In this document: one piece after another, positions 34,416-44,400 of the stretch | Numbering within the stretch: the first letter of the stretch is position 1 | How the letters are laid out: every line of letters starts with the position of its first letter | Source of the DNA: Phormidium ambiguum IAM M-71 | GTDB lineage: Bacteria > Cyanobacteriota > Cyanobacteriia > Cyanobacteriales > Aerosakkonemataceae | Assembly: GCF_001904725.1 (NCBI RefSeq) | Contig: NZ_MRCE01000006.1 | Span: 62,001-126,000, forward strand | DNA length: 64,000 bases | Reading direction: 5' to 3' | Notes under the pieces: generated by a model | The model's database searches: none | What the model was told of the DNA's origin: nothing | What the model saw: only the letters and a program-made list of their open reading frames with translations | Position numbers and translations under genes: made by a program

Positions 34416-35486
34416 CTACAAATGCTTGAGGAAAGCAAGGCAGCTGTATAACTGAAAAGCTGGGTCCCAGTGGGTTGGTTCTCTGCGAAATAAAGTAATG
34501 TGGGATGGAATTTGATTTAAAAGTTCAACGTAGTCGAGTACAGTTTCCGCAAAAGGGGTGAAATCAGACCAGACTTTTGCTTGTGGCTTTTGATGACTAA
34601 GAAATTCGAGTAAGCCGTTCCAGTTAATTCTAGTGGTAGCTTGCTCTGGATCGGGAACAAAGGTAATACCCTGCTGAAACTGGTAGTTACTATCCCACAA
34701 ACGCAGAATACAGTTTCTCGCTGGTAGGTGTAGGTCACAAAATTGGGCGTAGTCTTGGGTTTGTACCTTACGTTGGAGTTTTCTGCGGAAGTCAACGTCC
34801 ACAACTTCTTCAAAAATAGGTAGCAGTCCTTGGACTAGCTGAGTGACTTCTTGCCAATCGAAAGTTAAGGAACCTAGCTGACCTTGTTGGTTGTGGCAAA
34901 CCACAGTGGCTTGAGGATAAATTGATTGGAAGTAGCTGACGCGGAAGACATTTATTTTCTGAATATCGGCTAATTTTATCCAAAAACAAGGAATTTGCGC
35001 TTGAAGTAACTGCTGACCGTAAAATCGCATTTCTCCGATCGCACCCGTGCGGAACAACCGCCAACCCCTACTTTGTAACTTTAATCTGGCACTGTAGGGG
35101 TCAATATTCATAATTTGGGCAAAGCTTTGGGCAGCTTGTTGTTTCGCCTCGTTACTCACTGGTTCTAAAATTAATACGCCAAGTTCGGTATCGCTAGGAT
35201 CGGCTTTTGCCTTGGCGATTTCCGCTTGGCGTTTTTCTTTTTGAGTTTTTTCAATGTTTTGTAACCCCTGACGCGCTTGGGAAGCTATTTTTGGGTTGGT
35301 AGTATCCCGCAATAGCTGACGATAAATAGTTTCGGCTTTTTCGAGTTTGCCTGTTACTTCATGCAAACGGGCGGCGTACAAGTGTCCCCAAGGATTTTGG
35401 GGGGATTCTTTAAGTAAGAGTTTAAGTAAACGTGCGGCTTCCCGGTAGTCTTTCCGATCGAATGCAGCAGCAACTTGATTAATCAT
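34416..35486 (-). CDS. Tetratricopeptide-repeat protein
   Basis: 356 residues. TPR-like helices occupy about 1-75 (AFDRKDYREAARLLKLLLKE, AARLHEVTGKLEKAETIYRQ). The rest is a cyanobacteria-type domain of unknown role with FAQIMNIDPYSARLKLQSRG, ADIQKINVFRVSYFQSIYP and a C-terminal WDPAFQLYSCLAFLKH. It is soluble. It lies downstream of rsmE on the same strand but hairpins separate them, so co-transcription is doubtful. Confidence 0.75.
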   Translation of the reverse strand: MINQVAAAFDRKDYREAARLLKLLLKESPQNPWGHLYAARLHEVTGKLEKAETIYRQLLRDTTNPKIASQARQGLQNIEKTQKEKRQAEIAKAKADPSDTELGVLILEPVSNEAKQQAAQSFAQIMNIDPYSARLKLQSRGWRLFRTGAIGEMRFYGQQLLQAQIPCFWIKLADIQKINVFRVSYFQSIYPQATVVCHNQQGQLGSLTFDWQEVTQLVQGLLPIFEEVVDVDFRRKLQRKVQTQDYAQFCDLHLPARNCILRLWDSNYQFQQGITFVPDPEQATTRINWNGLLEFLSHQKPQAKVWSDFTPFAETVLDYVELLNQIPSHITLFRREPTHWDPAFQLYSCLAFLKHL

Positions 35487-35540
35487 TTTCCCTGAAAACC
35501 TTTTTTATCATCTTTCTTATTTAATACTTCCCATTTCTGA

Positions 35541-35577
35541 GGGGTTTAAATACCCCCTAGCCCCCTTATAAAGGGGG
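35541..35577. terminator. Double G/C hairpin after rsmE
   Basis: GGGGTTTAAATACCCC followed 4 bases later by CCCCCTTATAAAGGGGG: two adjacent short hairpins 27 bases beyond the rsmE stop. The second is a dispersed palindrome common in cyanobacteria. It could terminate rsmE. Confidence 0.5.
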
Positions 35578-35603
35578 ATATCTGTACGGAAGTCCTGTGG
35601 GAT

Positions 35604-36314
35604 TTAGCGATCGCTTTCTACGACAGCTGCTACTAAAGAAAGGGCAACTATGGGAGCAAGTACAGCAGTAAGAATACGCTTTCCTAATGATACTGTTTGA
35701 AATTCGGCTGTTTGTGCTTCTTGAATTTCCCTTTCTGTCCATCCTCCTTCCGGCCCTGTTGCTATGGTAATTTCTTTGTTAGAAGATGGCATTAAATAAT
35801 TAAGTAAATGGGGTGTGTTTCCTCTGGCATAACAGATATATTTTGCTCCAGTAACTAAGGAAAAGCTATTTTTAAAAGTTATTGGTTCGAGGATTTCGGG
35901 AACTATTTGACGTTCGGATTGTTCGGCTGCTTCGGTGGCAATGCGTCGCCAGCGATCGATCTTTTGCGGGCTGGGTTTTAGGAGAGTGCGATCGCTAATT
36001 ACCGGGATGATTTTAGTTACTCCTAATTCGGTAATTTGTCTAACTACTTCATCAAATCCGTTTTTCGGTAAGGCGATAATTAAGGTAGTTGAAATAGGTA
36101 ATTCAGTTTTAATTGTTATTGGTTCGAGGATTTCTGCTTGTTGTCCTAATAATTTCGCTAACCACCATTCGCCTTGTCCGTTCATGGCAATAAAGCGATC
36201 GTCTTTTTGTAAGCGTAATACTCGACTTAAATAATGATATTGTTCGGGGGTTAGGGTGATTTGTTGGTTTTGGATTTGGGTTGGGGTAATGGTTAGTCTT
36301 TGAAGTTGGGTCAT
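35604..36314 (-). CDS. rsmE: 16S rRNA (uracil-1498-N3)-methyltransferase
   Basis: 236 residues from MTQLQRLTITPTQIQ. The SPOUT knot at the C-terminus has ITIATGPEGGWTEREI and LGKRILTAVLAPIVALS, and the N-terminal PUA-like part has HYLSRVLRLQKDD. It methylates U1498 of 16S rRNA. The frame stays open 96 bases upstream, but that extension translates the dispersed CGCAGATAAACG repeat, so I place the start at 36312-36314. Confidence 0.88.
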   Translation of the reverse strand: MTQLQRLTITPTQIQNQQITLTPEQYHYLSRVLRLQKDDRFIAMNGQGEWWLAKLLGQQAEILEPITIKTELPISTTLIIALPKNGFDEVVRQITELGVTKIIPVISDRTLLKPSPQKIDRWRRIATEAAEQSERQIVPEILEPITFKNSFSLVTGAKYICYARGNTPHLLNYLMPSSNKEITIATGPEGGWTEREIQEAQTAEFQTVSLGKRILTAVLAPIVALSLVAAVVESDR

Positions 36315-36316
36315 TT

Positions 36317-36435
36317 TAAACCGCAGATAAACGCAGATAAACGCAGATGGTTTTTGAAGGTTTGGGGTGGGAGTTTGAGATTTAGGATTTTTTTTACCAC
36401 AGATATCCACAGATGCACACAGATAAACACAGATG
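36317..36435. repeat. Dispersed 'cgcagataaa' / 'ccacagatatcc' repeat cluster
   Basis: AACCGCAGATAAACGCAGAT at 36317 and ACCACAGATATCCACAGATG at 36396. These are the same families as at 7057, 27925-27967 (reverse orientation) and 44784-44997. They separate the NADAR gene from rsmE. Confidence 0.65.
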
Positions 36436-36447
36436 TTGGTGTTATCT

Positions 36448-36912
36448 TTATTGTTGGGAGGCGGAGGTTTTTTCGGGATTGTTGCGAATTATTTCTCTAA
36501 CTTCCATTAAAATTATTCCTAATCTATTTTTACCACTGCCGTCAGCGCCACAACCCCAATAATAATCAATTGGTGAGTTTTCTACTATTTCTTCTTCTCC
36601 TGTTCCTAGTAAGATTTCCCGAATATCTGCATGAGTTTGAAATTTTTTTAATACGGCTTTTCGCATAATGTCTTCTTTGATTTGTTCCCAATCGGGACGT
36701 AAAGGCCGTTTTCTATCTCGTCCCATTTTAGCGGCATCTTTGGGAGTTTTTACTTGGCGAATTTGTTCGCAATGAGGCGTTCCGGCAAATTTTTGGGCTT
36801 GAAAATAATGTTCGCTTGTTGGCCAATAAACTCCTTCTAATTCAAAACCATGAGGAGAAAAATTGGAAAAGCAACCATAAGCATCACGAGTGCTGTAAAA
36901 ATAAATAGTCAT
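36448..36912 (-). CDS. NADAR-domain N-glycosidase-like protein
   Basis: 154 residues of the YbiA/NADAR family: FYSTRDAYGCFSNFSPHGFE, WPTSEHYFQAQKFAGTPHCE, RDRKRPLRPDWEQIKEDIMR and GCGADGSGKNRLGIILMEVR. Known members are N-glycosidases acting on riboflavin precursors or ADP-ribosyl groups. It is transcribed alone, so no substrate is suggested by context. Confidence 0.82.
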   Translation of the reverse strand: MTIYFYSTRDAYGCFSNFSPHGFELEGVYWPTSEHYFQAQKFAGTPHCEQIRQVKTPKDAAKMGRDRKRPLRPDWEQIKEDIMRKAVLKKFQTHADIREILLGTGEEEIVENSPIDYYWGCGADGSGKNRLGIILMEVREIIRNNPEKTSASQQ

Positions 36913-37002
36913 GGTTTTTTATTGTTGGTAATTTTTGCCCAGGAAGTCGGGAACAAAGGTTTACAAGTAAAGTCAATACCCCTCAGCAATTATTTCTCTC
37001 AG

Positions 37003-37034
37003 CCCCTAATCCCCAATCCCTAGTCCGCAGTCCC
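37003..37034. repeat. Heptamer repeat (CCCCTAA/TCCCCAA type)
   Basis: Degenerate 7-base units ending in TCCCCAATCCCTAGTCCGC, the complement strand of the TGGGGAT family found in the molybdenum hydroxylase gene. It sits upstream of the psbI promoter region. Confidence 0.65.
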
Positions 37035-37068
37035 AAAATCCTAGTGAAAAAATAGGGCGATCTTTCGG

Positions 37069-37074
37069 TATTAT
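37069..37074 (+). promoter_or_regulatory. Candidate psbI -10 element
   Basis: TATTAT preceded by TTTCGG, 63 bases before the psbI ATG. No good -35 is visible. The message would carry GGAG at about 37126, properly placed for psbI translation. Confidence 0.35.
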
Positions 37075-37137
37075 AGAGAACTGTCTTACCTAGTTGACCG
37101 ATAGGTTCGGCTGTTCACACCTTCTGGAGATACCATA

Positions 37138-37254
37138 ATGTTCACCCTGAAAGTTGTTGTCAATGTTGTCGTTGCTTTCTTTGTCTTACTATTCGTCTTT
37201 GGATTCTTATCTAATGATCCTTCTCGTAACCCCAAACGCCGCGATTTGGAATAA
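37138..37254 (+). CDS. psbI: Photosystem II reaction centre protein I
   Basis: 38 residues, exactly the family length: [20 protein letters not shown] then [18 protein letters not shown]. One thylakoid membrane helix and the conserved [12 protein letters not shown] tail identify PsbI, a small subunit next to D1 in photosystem II. GGAG lies about 10 bases before the ATG. The LptD-like gene begins 115 bases downstream on the same strand. Confidence 0.95.
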   Translation: MFTLKVVVNVVVAFFVLLFVFGFLSNDPSRNPKRRDLE

Positions 37255-37369
37255 TACGCAGTTAAACTACCTCCTAGCTTGTCTGGGCGGGGTTTTTCTC
37301 GCCCTCACAGCTATTCCTGCGATTGAGGCTGGGCATCTGGTTTGTTCGTTCGCTTCGTTGGGGTGAAAA

Positions 37370-39676
37370 ATGCCCTACCCAGATTTGCCACCTAATCCGC
37401 CTGCGATCGTGCAACATCTCCCAGCCCAAAACCTTGCCCCCGCAGATTTATCGGTTTCTGCGAAAGATTTGGGCAAAAGTTCGGCTTATGTTGCACCTAA
37501 TTCTGAATCTTCGGCAAATTCGCCGGAAAAACCTGATGCTGCGCCGCTTCCTGCTAGTACAGCTTCTAGTGCTGCTTTGTTGGGTGAAACCCAAAGTTTG
37601 GGACTACCGCAGCAAACGGAAGTGGTAATTAGTGATTGGAAACAAGAACAGGCTTTTCCTCAAGGTACAAGTCTTAATTTTCAGTCCCAACAAATCGCCC
37701 AGGAACTAGAACTGTTCCTCGAAGATCATATCGCCCCGACGATTGGCCCGATCGAGATTGAGATTGCCCCCCCAACTTCTCCACAAACACCGGGAAATGT
37801 CCCGGCTTTGGTGGGAATAATTGAGGTGTCTTCCGATCGTCAAGAGTTCGATTTATTGCGGCAAATTTTTACAGCGGAAGGTAATGTTGTAGTCCGTTAC
37901 CAAGGCGGGGTATTGGATGCTGACAAGGTACAAGGAAACTTGGCGACTCGCGTGACTGTGGCGGAAGGTGATGTGGCTTTTCGGCGCGGAAATCAGCTGT
38001 TACGCGGGGAAAGGTTGGTTTACAATTTTGTCCAAGATACCGGGACTTTGGAAAGAAGTCGCGGGGAAATTTTTGCACCTACTAGCGGTGTGGAGTTGAC
38101 TCTTGATTCGGAAACTGCTTTGGCAAATCCGGCTTTGGTAGCCGATCGCCCTTTAAGCGAACGCTTACTCGAAGACCAACCAGCACAGCGCGTTACAGGG
38201 GCTGCTGGCGTGACTTTTGCGGTGGGTGGGGGCCGATCGAATGTCAATTTATCGCCTGTTAGAAGCGGTCGCCGGGGTGAAATAAATCGCATTCGCTTTG
38301 AGGCGGAAAATTTGGACTTTTACCCTAGAGGTTGGACGGGAACTAATGTCCGACTTACTAATGACCCATTTTCACCTCCAGAATTAGAAATTCGTACCCC
38401 CAGGGCTGTATTAACACGAGAATCGCCGTTGCGAGATGTGGTAAATACGGTTAATCCTAGAATCGTTTTCGATCAGGGTTTTTCTCTACCGCTTTTACAA
38501 TCGCGCTTTGTGTTCGATCGCACGGAACAAGAACCCCCCATCGCCCGTTTTGGTTATGATGATGGCGATCGTGGTGGTTTATTTATTGAGGCACCTTTAA
38601 CTTATTTTTTAGGCCCAAAAGTTAAATTAAATTTAACTCCACAATTCTTTCTCCAAAGAGCAGTTTTTCAAGGTCTGCGTAATCCAGCAGAATTGTTTGG
38701 TTTAAGAACTCTCTTGAGAGCAAATATAACAGAAAGAACTGTAGTTGTAGCTTCAGTAATTCTGAAAAACTTTGACTTTTGGGATGAACCTGACGAGAAA
38801 ATTCGAGCTTCTTTAAGAGCACAACAAATTATTGGCACAACTTATCCGCACCGTTTGTCGATCGAGTACAGTTTCCGCGATCGCTTATTCAACGGTTCTT
38901 TAGGTTTCCAAGATATTTACAAATCTTGGGGTGCAGTCTTACTTTCCCCTAATTTTATTTTGGGAAATACAGGAATTAATCTCAATTATCAATTAGGCGC
39001 ACAATACATTACTGCAAATACCGATCGCTTAGATTTATTACCGCCTATATTCACCAATGTTCGTACTGAATTAGGTCGTTTTCAAGCTTCTGCTAGTATC
39101 AATCGCGGCATCTTTCTCTGGCGCGGCAAACCTTTACCCGCAACTCCAACCGAAGGGTTAAGATATACTCCTTATCCAGTAGTTCCTTTCTTACAAATAG
39201 TACCAATTATTTCTGGAACTACTAGTTTTTACACCAGTGGCGATTACCAAAATTCTTTAAGTTTCAGCATTGGTTTACAAGGTCAATTTGGTCAATTTTC
39301 TCGCCCATTTTTAGATTACACAGCTTTTAATATCCGCTATACTCATACATTTTTACAAGGTTTATCTCCTTTCTTCTTCGATCGAGTTATTGACGATCGT
39401 GTACTTTCTTTTGGCCTTGCCCAACAAATTTACGGGCCTTTTAGAATCGGTTTTCAATCATCAATTAATTTGGATACAAGAGAAAGTATTAGCACTGACT
39501 TTTACTTAGAATATAGTCGCCGTACTTATGGCGTGACGATTCGTTATAACCCAGATTTACAACTGGGTGGTGTTATCTTCCGTATCAGTGATTTTAATTG
39601 GAATGTTGGCGCTGAACCCTTCCAAGGTTCTGGTGTCCGTTTCGTTGATACAGGCGTGATTCGGGAAACAGATTAA
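37370..39676 (+). CDS. DUF3769 outer-membrane LptD-like protein
   Basis: 768 residues. After a Pro/Ala/Ser-rich N-terminus, residues about 145-290 look like an LptA/OstA-type jellyroll (EFDLLRQIFTAEGNVVVRYQ, GDVAFRRGNQLLRGERLVYN). The remainder to about 765 is a beta-barrel with alternating hydrophobic strands and aromatic girdles, ending YNPDLQLGGVIFRISDFNWN. Cyanobacterial DUF3769 proteins are thought to be the LptD equivalent. The ATG at 37370 has no signal peptide behind it; an N-terminal signal might be encoded further upstream in a frame I cannot join. Confidence 0.8.
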   Translation: MPYPDLPPNPPAIVQHLPAQNLAPADLSVSAKDLGKSSAYVAPNSESSANSPEKPDAAPLPASTASSAALLGETQSLGLPQQTEVVISDWKQEQAFPQGTSLNFQSQQIAQELELFLEDHIAPTIGPIEIEIAPPTSPQTPGNVPALVGIIEVSSDRQEFDLLRQIFTAEGNVVVRYQGGVLDADKVQGNLATRVTVAEGDVAFRRGNQLLRGERLVYNFVQDTGTLERSRGEIFAPTSGVELTLDSETALANPALVADRPLSERLLEDQPAQRVTGAAGVTFAVGGGRSNVNLSPVRSGRRGEINRIRFEAENLDFYPRGWTGTNVRLTNDPFSPPELEIRTPRAVLTRESPLRDVVNTVNPRIVFDQGFSLPLLQSRFVFDRTEQEPPIARFGYDDGDRGGLFIEAPLTYFLGPKVKLNLTPQFFLQRAVFQGLRNPAELFGLRTLLRANITERTVVVASVILKNFDFWDEPDEKIRASLRAQQIIGTTYPHRLSIEYSFRDRLFNGSLGFQDIYKSWGAVLLSPNFILGNTGINLNYQLGAQYITANTDRLDLLPPIFTNVRTELGRFQASASINRGIFLWRGKPLPATPTEGLRYTPYPVVPFLQIVPIISGTTSFYTSGDYQNSLSFSIGLQGQFGQFSRPFLDYTAFNIRYTHTFLQGLSPFFFDRVIDDRVLSFGLAQQIYGPFRIGFQSSINLDTRESISTDFYLEYSRRTYGVTIRYNPDLQLGGVIFRISDFNWNVGAEPFQGSGVRFVDTGVIRETD

Positions 39677-39677
39677 T

Positions 39678-39763
39678 ATGGGGAAAGGGGAAAGGGGAAA
39701 AAGGGAAAAAAGGGGAAAGGGAATTTTTGCCTTCTGCCTTCTGCCTTCTGCCTTCTGCCTTCC
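39678..39763. repeat. G-rich and GCCTTCT heptamer repeats
   Basis: A GGGGAAA-type run (39680-39721) followed by five GCCTTCT units (39729-39763). These fill the gap between the convergent genes. Related GCAGAAG units appear at 18158 and 50578. Confidence 0.75.
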
Positions 39764-39771
39764 CAGTCCCT

Positions 39772-41289
39772 TCATTTAAATAATTGTTGAATTTCTTGCC
39801 AAATTGTTAGTAATAGTTCTTCAATAAAAAACATTGTGCGATCGAGAATTTCCAAAACTTGTTCTAACGGATGTTTAATATAACCTGTAGAAGTTGCTTG
39901 AATTTCAATTGCATCTGTGGTATCATTTTGATTATGTTCAGATGATTTTTGCAGTTTGTTTCTATTGGTTGTTAAAGAGTTTTTTTGAAGATAATTCGTT
40001 TCATTTAATTGGGAAGAAATGACTTTCCTTTCTATAATTAGTCCTAAATTATGAGATTGAATTCTGGATTTTGGTGATTTATTGATAATTACTGAAGGTT
40101 CAGGAAATAATTCTTCTTCGGTCAACCAAAAATCAGGATCGGCGGTTTCTAAAGTATAATCACCGCTATTATTCTCTGGGACATACTTTGGCTTTAATTC
40201 AACTGTTTTTTTCGTACCAAAAAAGTATTCAACGGCAGCTTTAATTAAAACCTCAATTTTTAATTTTAAATCCGGGGAATAGTTCGTTTCTGCGGTGACT
40301 GAATCTTGCAAGCGAGTTTTAAATAACTGACTGAACTCGCGTGAATGATGGACTAAATATCCGGGTACGCTGGCGACAACTAAACTACCTGTTTCAATTG
40401 TGGCGATCGCGCGATCGACTTTTGCCAACAAAGATTTATCATTAACTTCAGGTACACTTGTTAACTCCAAACCAAGTTGACTTTGAGTTCTTAAAGTTAA
40501 CTCTTGCTGACGTTCCTTTAACTCTTGAGTCTTCTGCTTTAACTGCTGCGTGCGATATTGTAATTCCCGATTTTTTACCTCATCATGCAGTTGCAAAGTT
40601 TCTTCGGAAAATAAATTAATTACCCCAGCAACTTTTTCCCTTTGCATCCAAGCCATAAATTGCTGCAACAAACGAAAAGGCGGTAAAGTATTTTCGCTGC
40701 TTGCTGGCGGGGGTAAAAACATTGTTGGAAGTTTTGCTTCCTGAACTAATCGTTGGTGATGTAAATATTCAGCTAATTCTAAACTAATTTGTTTTTTCAG
40801 CTGTTGTTGCTGCTGTTGATTGAGAATATCTAAAATTTGATTTTGCCGACTTACCAAAACTAAACGTTGATTTTCTGGTAAAGTAGCTATTCCCTGAATT
40901 TCTTCAGCATTAGCAGAAAACTTTTCCACCGTTAAAACCGCAGTTTTTTCACCATCAACAAAACTTACTGACAAACTTTCTGGTAAATTTGTAGACAAAG
41001 GTAAAGATTTAACTGTCTCTAATATTTTTTGAATTGGTGTGTCTGCGGGGAGAGGTTTTAAATCTGGTTGGGGATTACTCAAGCCTTGCCACAAATGCTG
41101 TAATTGTTTGCCAGCTAATCTAGCAGATTGAAATAAAAGATAAATAGGATAAACCAGAATCTGCACTCCCCAGACAGTAGCGATTGTCACTTGTCTAGTA
41201 GCACGTTCCCCGCGATCTATCCAACGGCGGGTTTGCCGTGATACAAAATTGAATAATCTACTACGATAGCGACCAGGGGAAGAAGGCAT
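39772..41289 (-). CDS. Conserved cyanobacterial hypothetical protein
   Basis: 505 residues. A basic N-terminus precedes one hydrophobic segment (VWGVQILVYPIYLLF, about 39-53). The middle has a Gln-rich coiled coil (QQQQQQLKKQISLELAEYLH and about 240-275). The C-terminal third has AAVEYFFGTKK and DPDFWLTEEELFPEP, motifs I have seen in cyanobacterial proteins of unknown function. It may be membrane-anchored. No neighbour informs its role. Confidence 0.65.
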   Translation of the reverse strand: MPSSPGRYRSRLFNFVSRQTRRWIDRGERATRQVTIATVWGVQILVYPIYLLFQSARLAGKQLQHLWQGLSNPQPDLKPLPADTPIQKILETVKSLPLSTNLPESLSVSFVDGEKTAVLTVEKFSANAEEIQGIATLPENQRLVLVSRQNQILDILNQQQQQQLKKQISLELAEYLHHQRLVQEAKLPTMFLPPPASSENTLPPFRLLQQFMAWMQREKVAGVINLFSEETLQLHDEVKNRELQYRTQQLKQKTQELKERQQELTLRTQSQLGLELTSVPEVNDKSLLAKVDRAIATIETGSLVVASVPGYLVHHSREFSQLFKTRLQDSVTAETNYSPDLKLKIEVLIKAAVEYFFGTKKTVELKPKYVPENNSGDYTLETADPDFWLTEEELFPEPSVIINKSPKSRIQSHNLGLIIERKVISSQLNETNYLQKNSLTTNRNKLQKSSEHNQNDTTDAIEIQATSTGYIKHPLEQVLEILDRTMFFIEELLLTIWQEIQQLFK

Positions 41290-41447
41290 TGTATGATAAT
41301 AGGAATTGCGGAATGGAAAACGCTAAAGCAGAGGTTTACTATTTTACGCTCCTCTTTTTAGTTTAGAGTATACAGGTTTCGGACAGTAATATCGCTAATT
41401 TTTTGATTTTACCTAAAATTTTAAGTTAATTTCTAAGGGTGATTGGG

Positions 41448-44400
41448 ATGAACGAAGATAATAAGGGTAATCAGCAACCTAAGTTCGCCACGATTGCTGA
41501 TTCCCAATCTCAAAGCGAGCAAATCTTAGCAGCGATAGAAAAGTTACGCCAACTCACACAAGTAGATATCATATCCGACTGGCGCTATTCACCAACAGAT
41601 ATTAAATTATCCGATCTAGAAAATAGGAGTTTTTGGAAAAATGCACCTATTGTTCAATTAAATAATAAAGGTCATGTAATTTGGCCTGGGGGAAAAAAGG
41701 TTTTGTGGCTGGCACAAAAATTGGTAATTCCCAAAAGTTTAAACGGCTATCCTTTAACAGGCTTATCACTGCGTTTAGCCTTAACTTGGTGGGCGGAAGA
41801 TGCACAAATTTTTGTCAATAATCAGTTGGTGCAGTCAGGGGATTTATTAGATTACTTTACCAGAGTTTTGTTGAGTAATTCAGCAAGTCCGGGTGAGGAA
41901 ATTATTGTAGCTTTGCGGTTAGTGAGTCCGGGTCATGACCGGGGAGCATTGATGCGAGCTTTATGTATTTATGAATCGGCGGAAGACGAAAATTTAGAAC
42001 CAGGTTTTATTGCGGATGAGTTAGCGGTACTCCTCAAACATTGCGAAACTTTTGCTAGAGATAAGTTAAGTATTTTAGCCAATGCTGTTTCCCAGATTGA
42101 TTGGTTGGCGTTACCAAACAAAGAAAAGTTTGATGCTGACTTGGCGGTTTTAAGAGAAAGTTTAAAGTCACAAATCCCCAATCGCCAAACTAAAATTTCC
42201 TTGTTAGGTCATGCTCATTTAGATATGGCTTGGTTATGGCCTGTAAGTGAAACTTTGTTGGCAGCACAACGAACTTTCACTTCAGTTCTGAATTTACAAA
42301 AGGATTTTCCTGAATTAATTTTCTGCCATACTTCGCCAGCTTTATATGCTTGGATTGAAACCAATCGACCTGACTTATTTGCAGAGATTAAAAAACAGGT
42401 AAAAGCGGGAGTTTGGGAAATATTTGGTGGGATGTGGATTGAACCGGATTTAAATTTGCTTTCCGGCGAATCGATCGTTCGGCAAATCCTTTACGGTCAG
42501 AGGTATTTCCAAGAGAAATTTCAGCATTTGAGCAAGGTAGTTTGGGTTCCAGATAGTTTTGGTTTTTGCGCGACTTTACCTCAGTTTCTCAAACTTGGGG
42601 GAATTGAATTTTTTGTAACGCAAAAGTTGACTTGGAACGATACTACTAAGTTTCCTTATGGCGCTTTTTGGTGGCAATCTCCTGATGGCACAAGAGTTTT
42701 TAGTTTCATGTCGGCTTTAATTGGGGAAGGGATCGATCCGATTAAAATGGCAAATTATGCGGTTGATTGGGAGATTAAAACTGGGGGGAAAAATGCGCTT
42801 TGGCTACCGGGTGTGGGCGATCATGGGGGAGGGCCGACTCGTGATATGTTGGAAACAGTTAGACGCTGGCAAAAGTCGCCGTTTTTCCCGCAGTTAGAGT
42901 TTACGAAATGTGAGAATTATTTGGAGGGTTTGCGCGAACAACTGCAAGAAGAATCGCAACCAATTCCTTATTCTTCAATTCCGGTTTGGCAAGATGAGTT
43001 GTATTTGGAATTTCATCGCGGTTGCTATACAACTCATGCGGATCAAAAGCGATCGAATCGGCGCTGCGAGGGCTTGTTGTACGAAGCGGAGTTGTGGGCA
43101 AGTTTATCTACTTTAATTACCGAGGCGGTTTATCCCAAAGTGGAATTGGAAAATGCTTGGAAGCAGGTTTTGTTCAACCAATTTCACGATATTTTGCCGG
43201 GAACTTCGATTAATCAAGTTTTTGTTGAGGCGAATCAAGCTTGGCAGGAAGTGGAACGAGTTGGGCGGGAAGTTTTAGAGAATGCTTGGCGATCGATCGC
43301 ATTTCAAATCGCCTTTCCCCCACCCCCCAAACCAGGGGCTTTACCGATCGTCGTGTTTAACTCTCTCAACTGGCATCGTTCGGAAGTCGTTACCGTGACT
43401 TTACCTGCTTCGGAAACGCTGTGGCAAGTTTGCGATTTACAGGGAATACCCCTTCCCAGCCAGAATATCCCTAGCGAAATTGAGCAAAAAAGGCTAATAT
43501 TTGTCGCAGAAGATCTGCCATCGGTGGGTTATCGGAGTTTTTGGTTATGTCCGCAGCAAGCTGAAACGATTGATGATACGTTAGATAAGGGAAAAAATCC
43601 AGTAACAGACAATAAAAATGGCAATCATACTATATATATAGTAGCAAAAAATGAACCGAATAGTTCAATTAACAATTTTGAGGTAAAAGATTGGGTTTTA
43701 GAGAACGAATTTCTCCGGGTAGAAGTGAGTAGAGAAACGGGAAATTTACTGGGAGTTTTCGACAAAGCTAATCAGAGGGAAGTGTTGCGAGAAGTAGAAG
43801 CAAATCAATTGCAAGCTTTCCAAGACAGCGGACAATATTGGGATGCGTGGAACATTGCTCATGATTATGAAAAAAATCCCTTACCGCCAGCAGAATTGCT
43901 ATCGATTGAATGGGTAGAAAAGGGAGAGATTAGACAAAGGTTGCGAGTAATTAGAAAAATCGGGAAATCGGAGTTTGTTCAGGATTATGTATTGGAAGTG
44001 CGATCGGCAATTTTAAAAATCAACACTAAAGTAGATTGGCAAGAAAGACAAGTTTTAGTCAAAGCAGCATTTCCGCTGAATGTAACTTCAGAAAAGGCGA
44101 CTTACGAAATCGCTTGCGGTGCAATTCAAAGAACAACCAAACCTCAAGAACCGAGAGAAACAGCGAAATGGGAAGTTCCCGGTTTACGCTGGGTAGATTT
44201 AACAGAAAATGACTACGGCGTAAGTTTATTGAATGATTGTAAATACGGCTATGATAGTCAACCAAACCAACTGCGATTAACACTTTTAAGAAGCCCGAAT
44301 TGGCCTGACCCGGAAGCAGACAAAGGCAAACATGAATTTACTTATGCCTTATTTCCGCACCGGGGAAATTGGAAAACCGCGCAAACAGTTCGCCGAGGTT

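Noticed and set aside
36315..36410. N-terminal extension of RsmE
   Set aside because: The extra 32 residues come from the dispersed CGCAGATAAACG repeat; the conserved protein starts at MTQLQRL.
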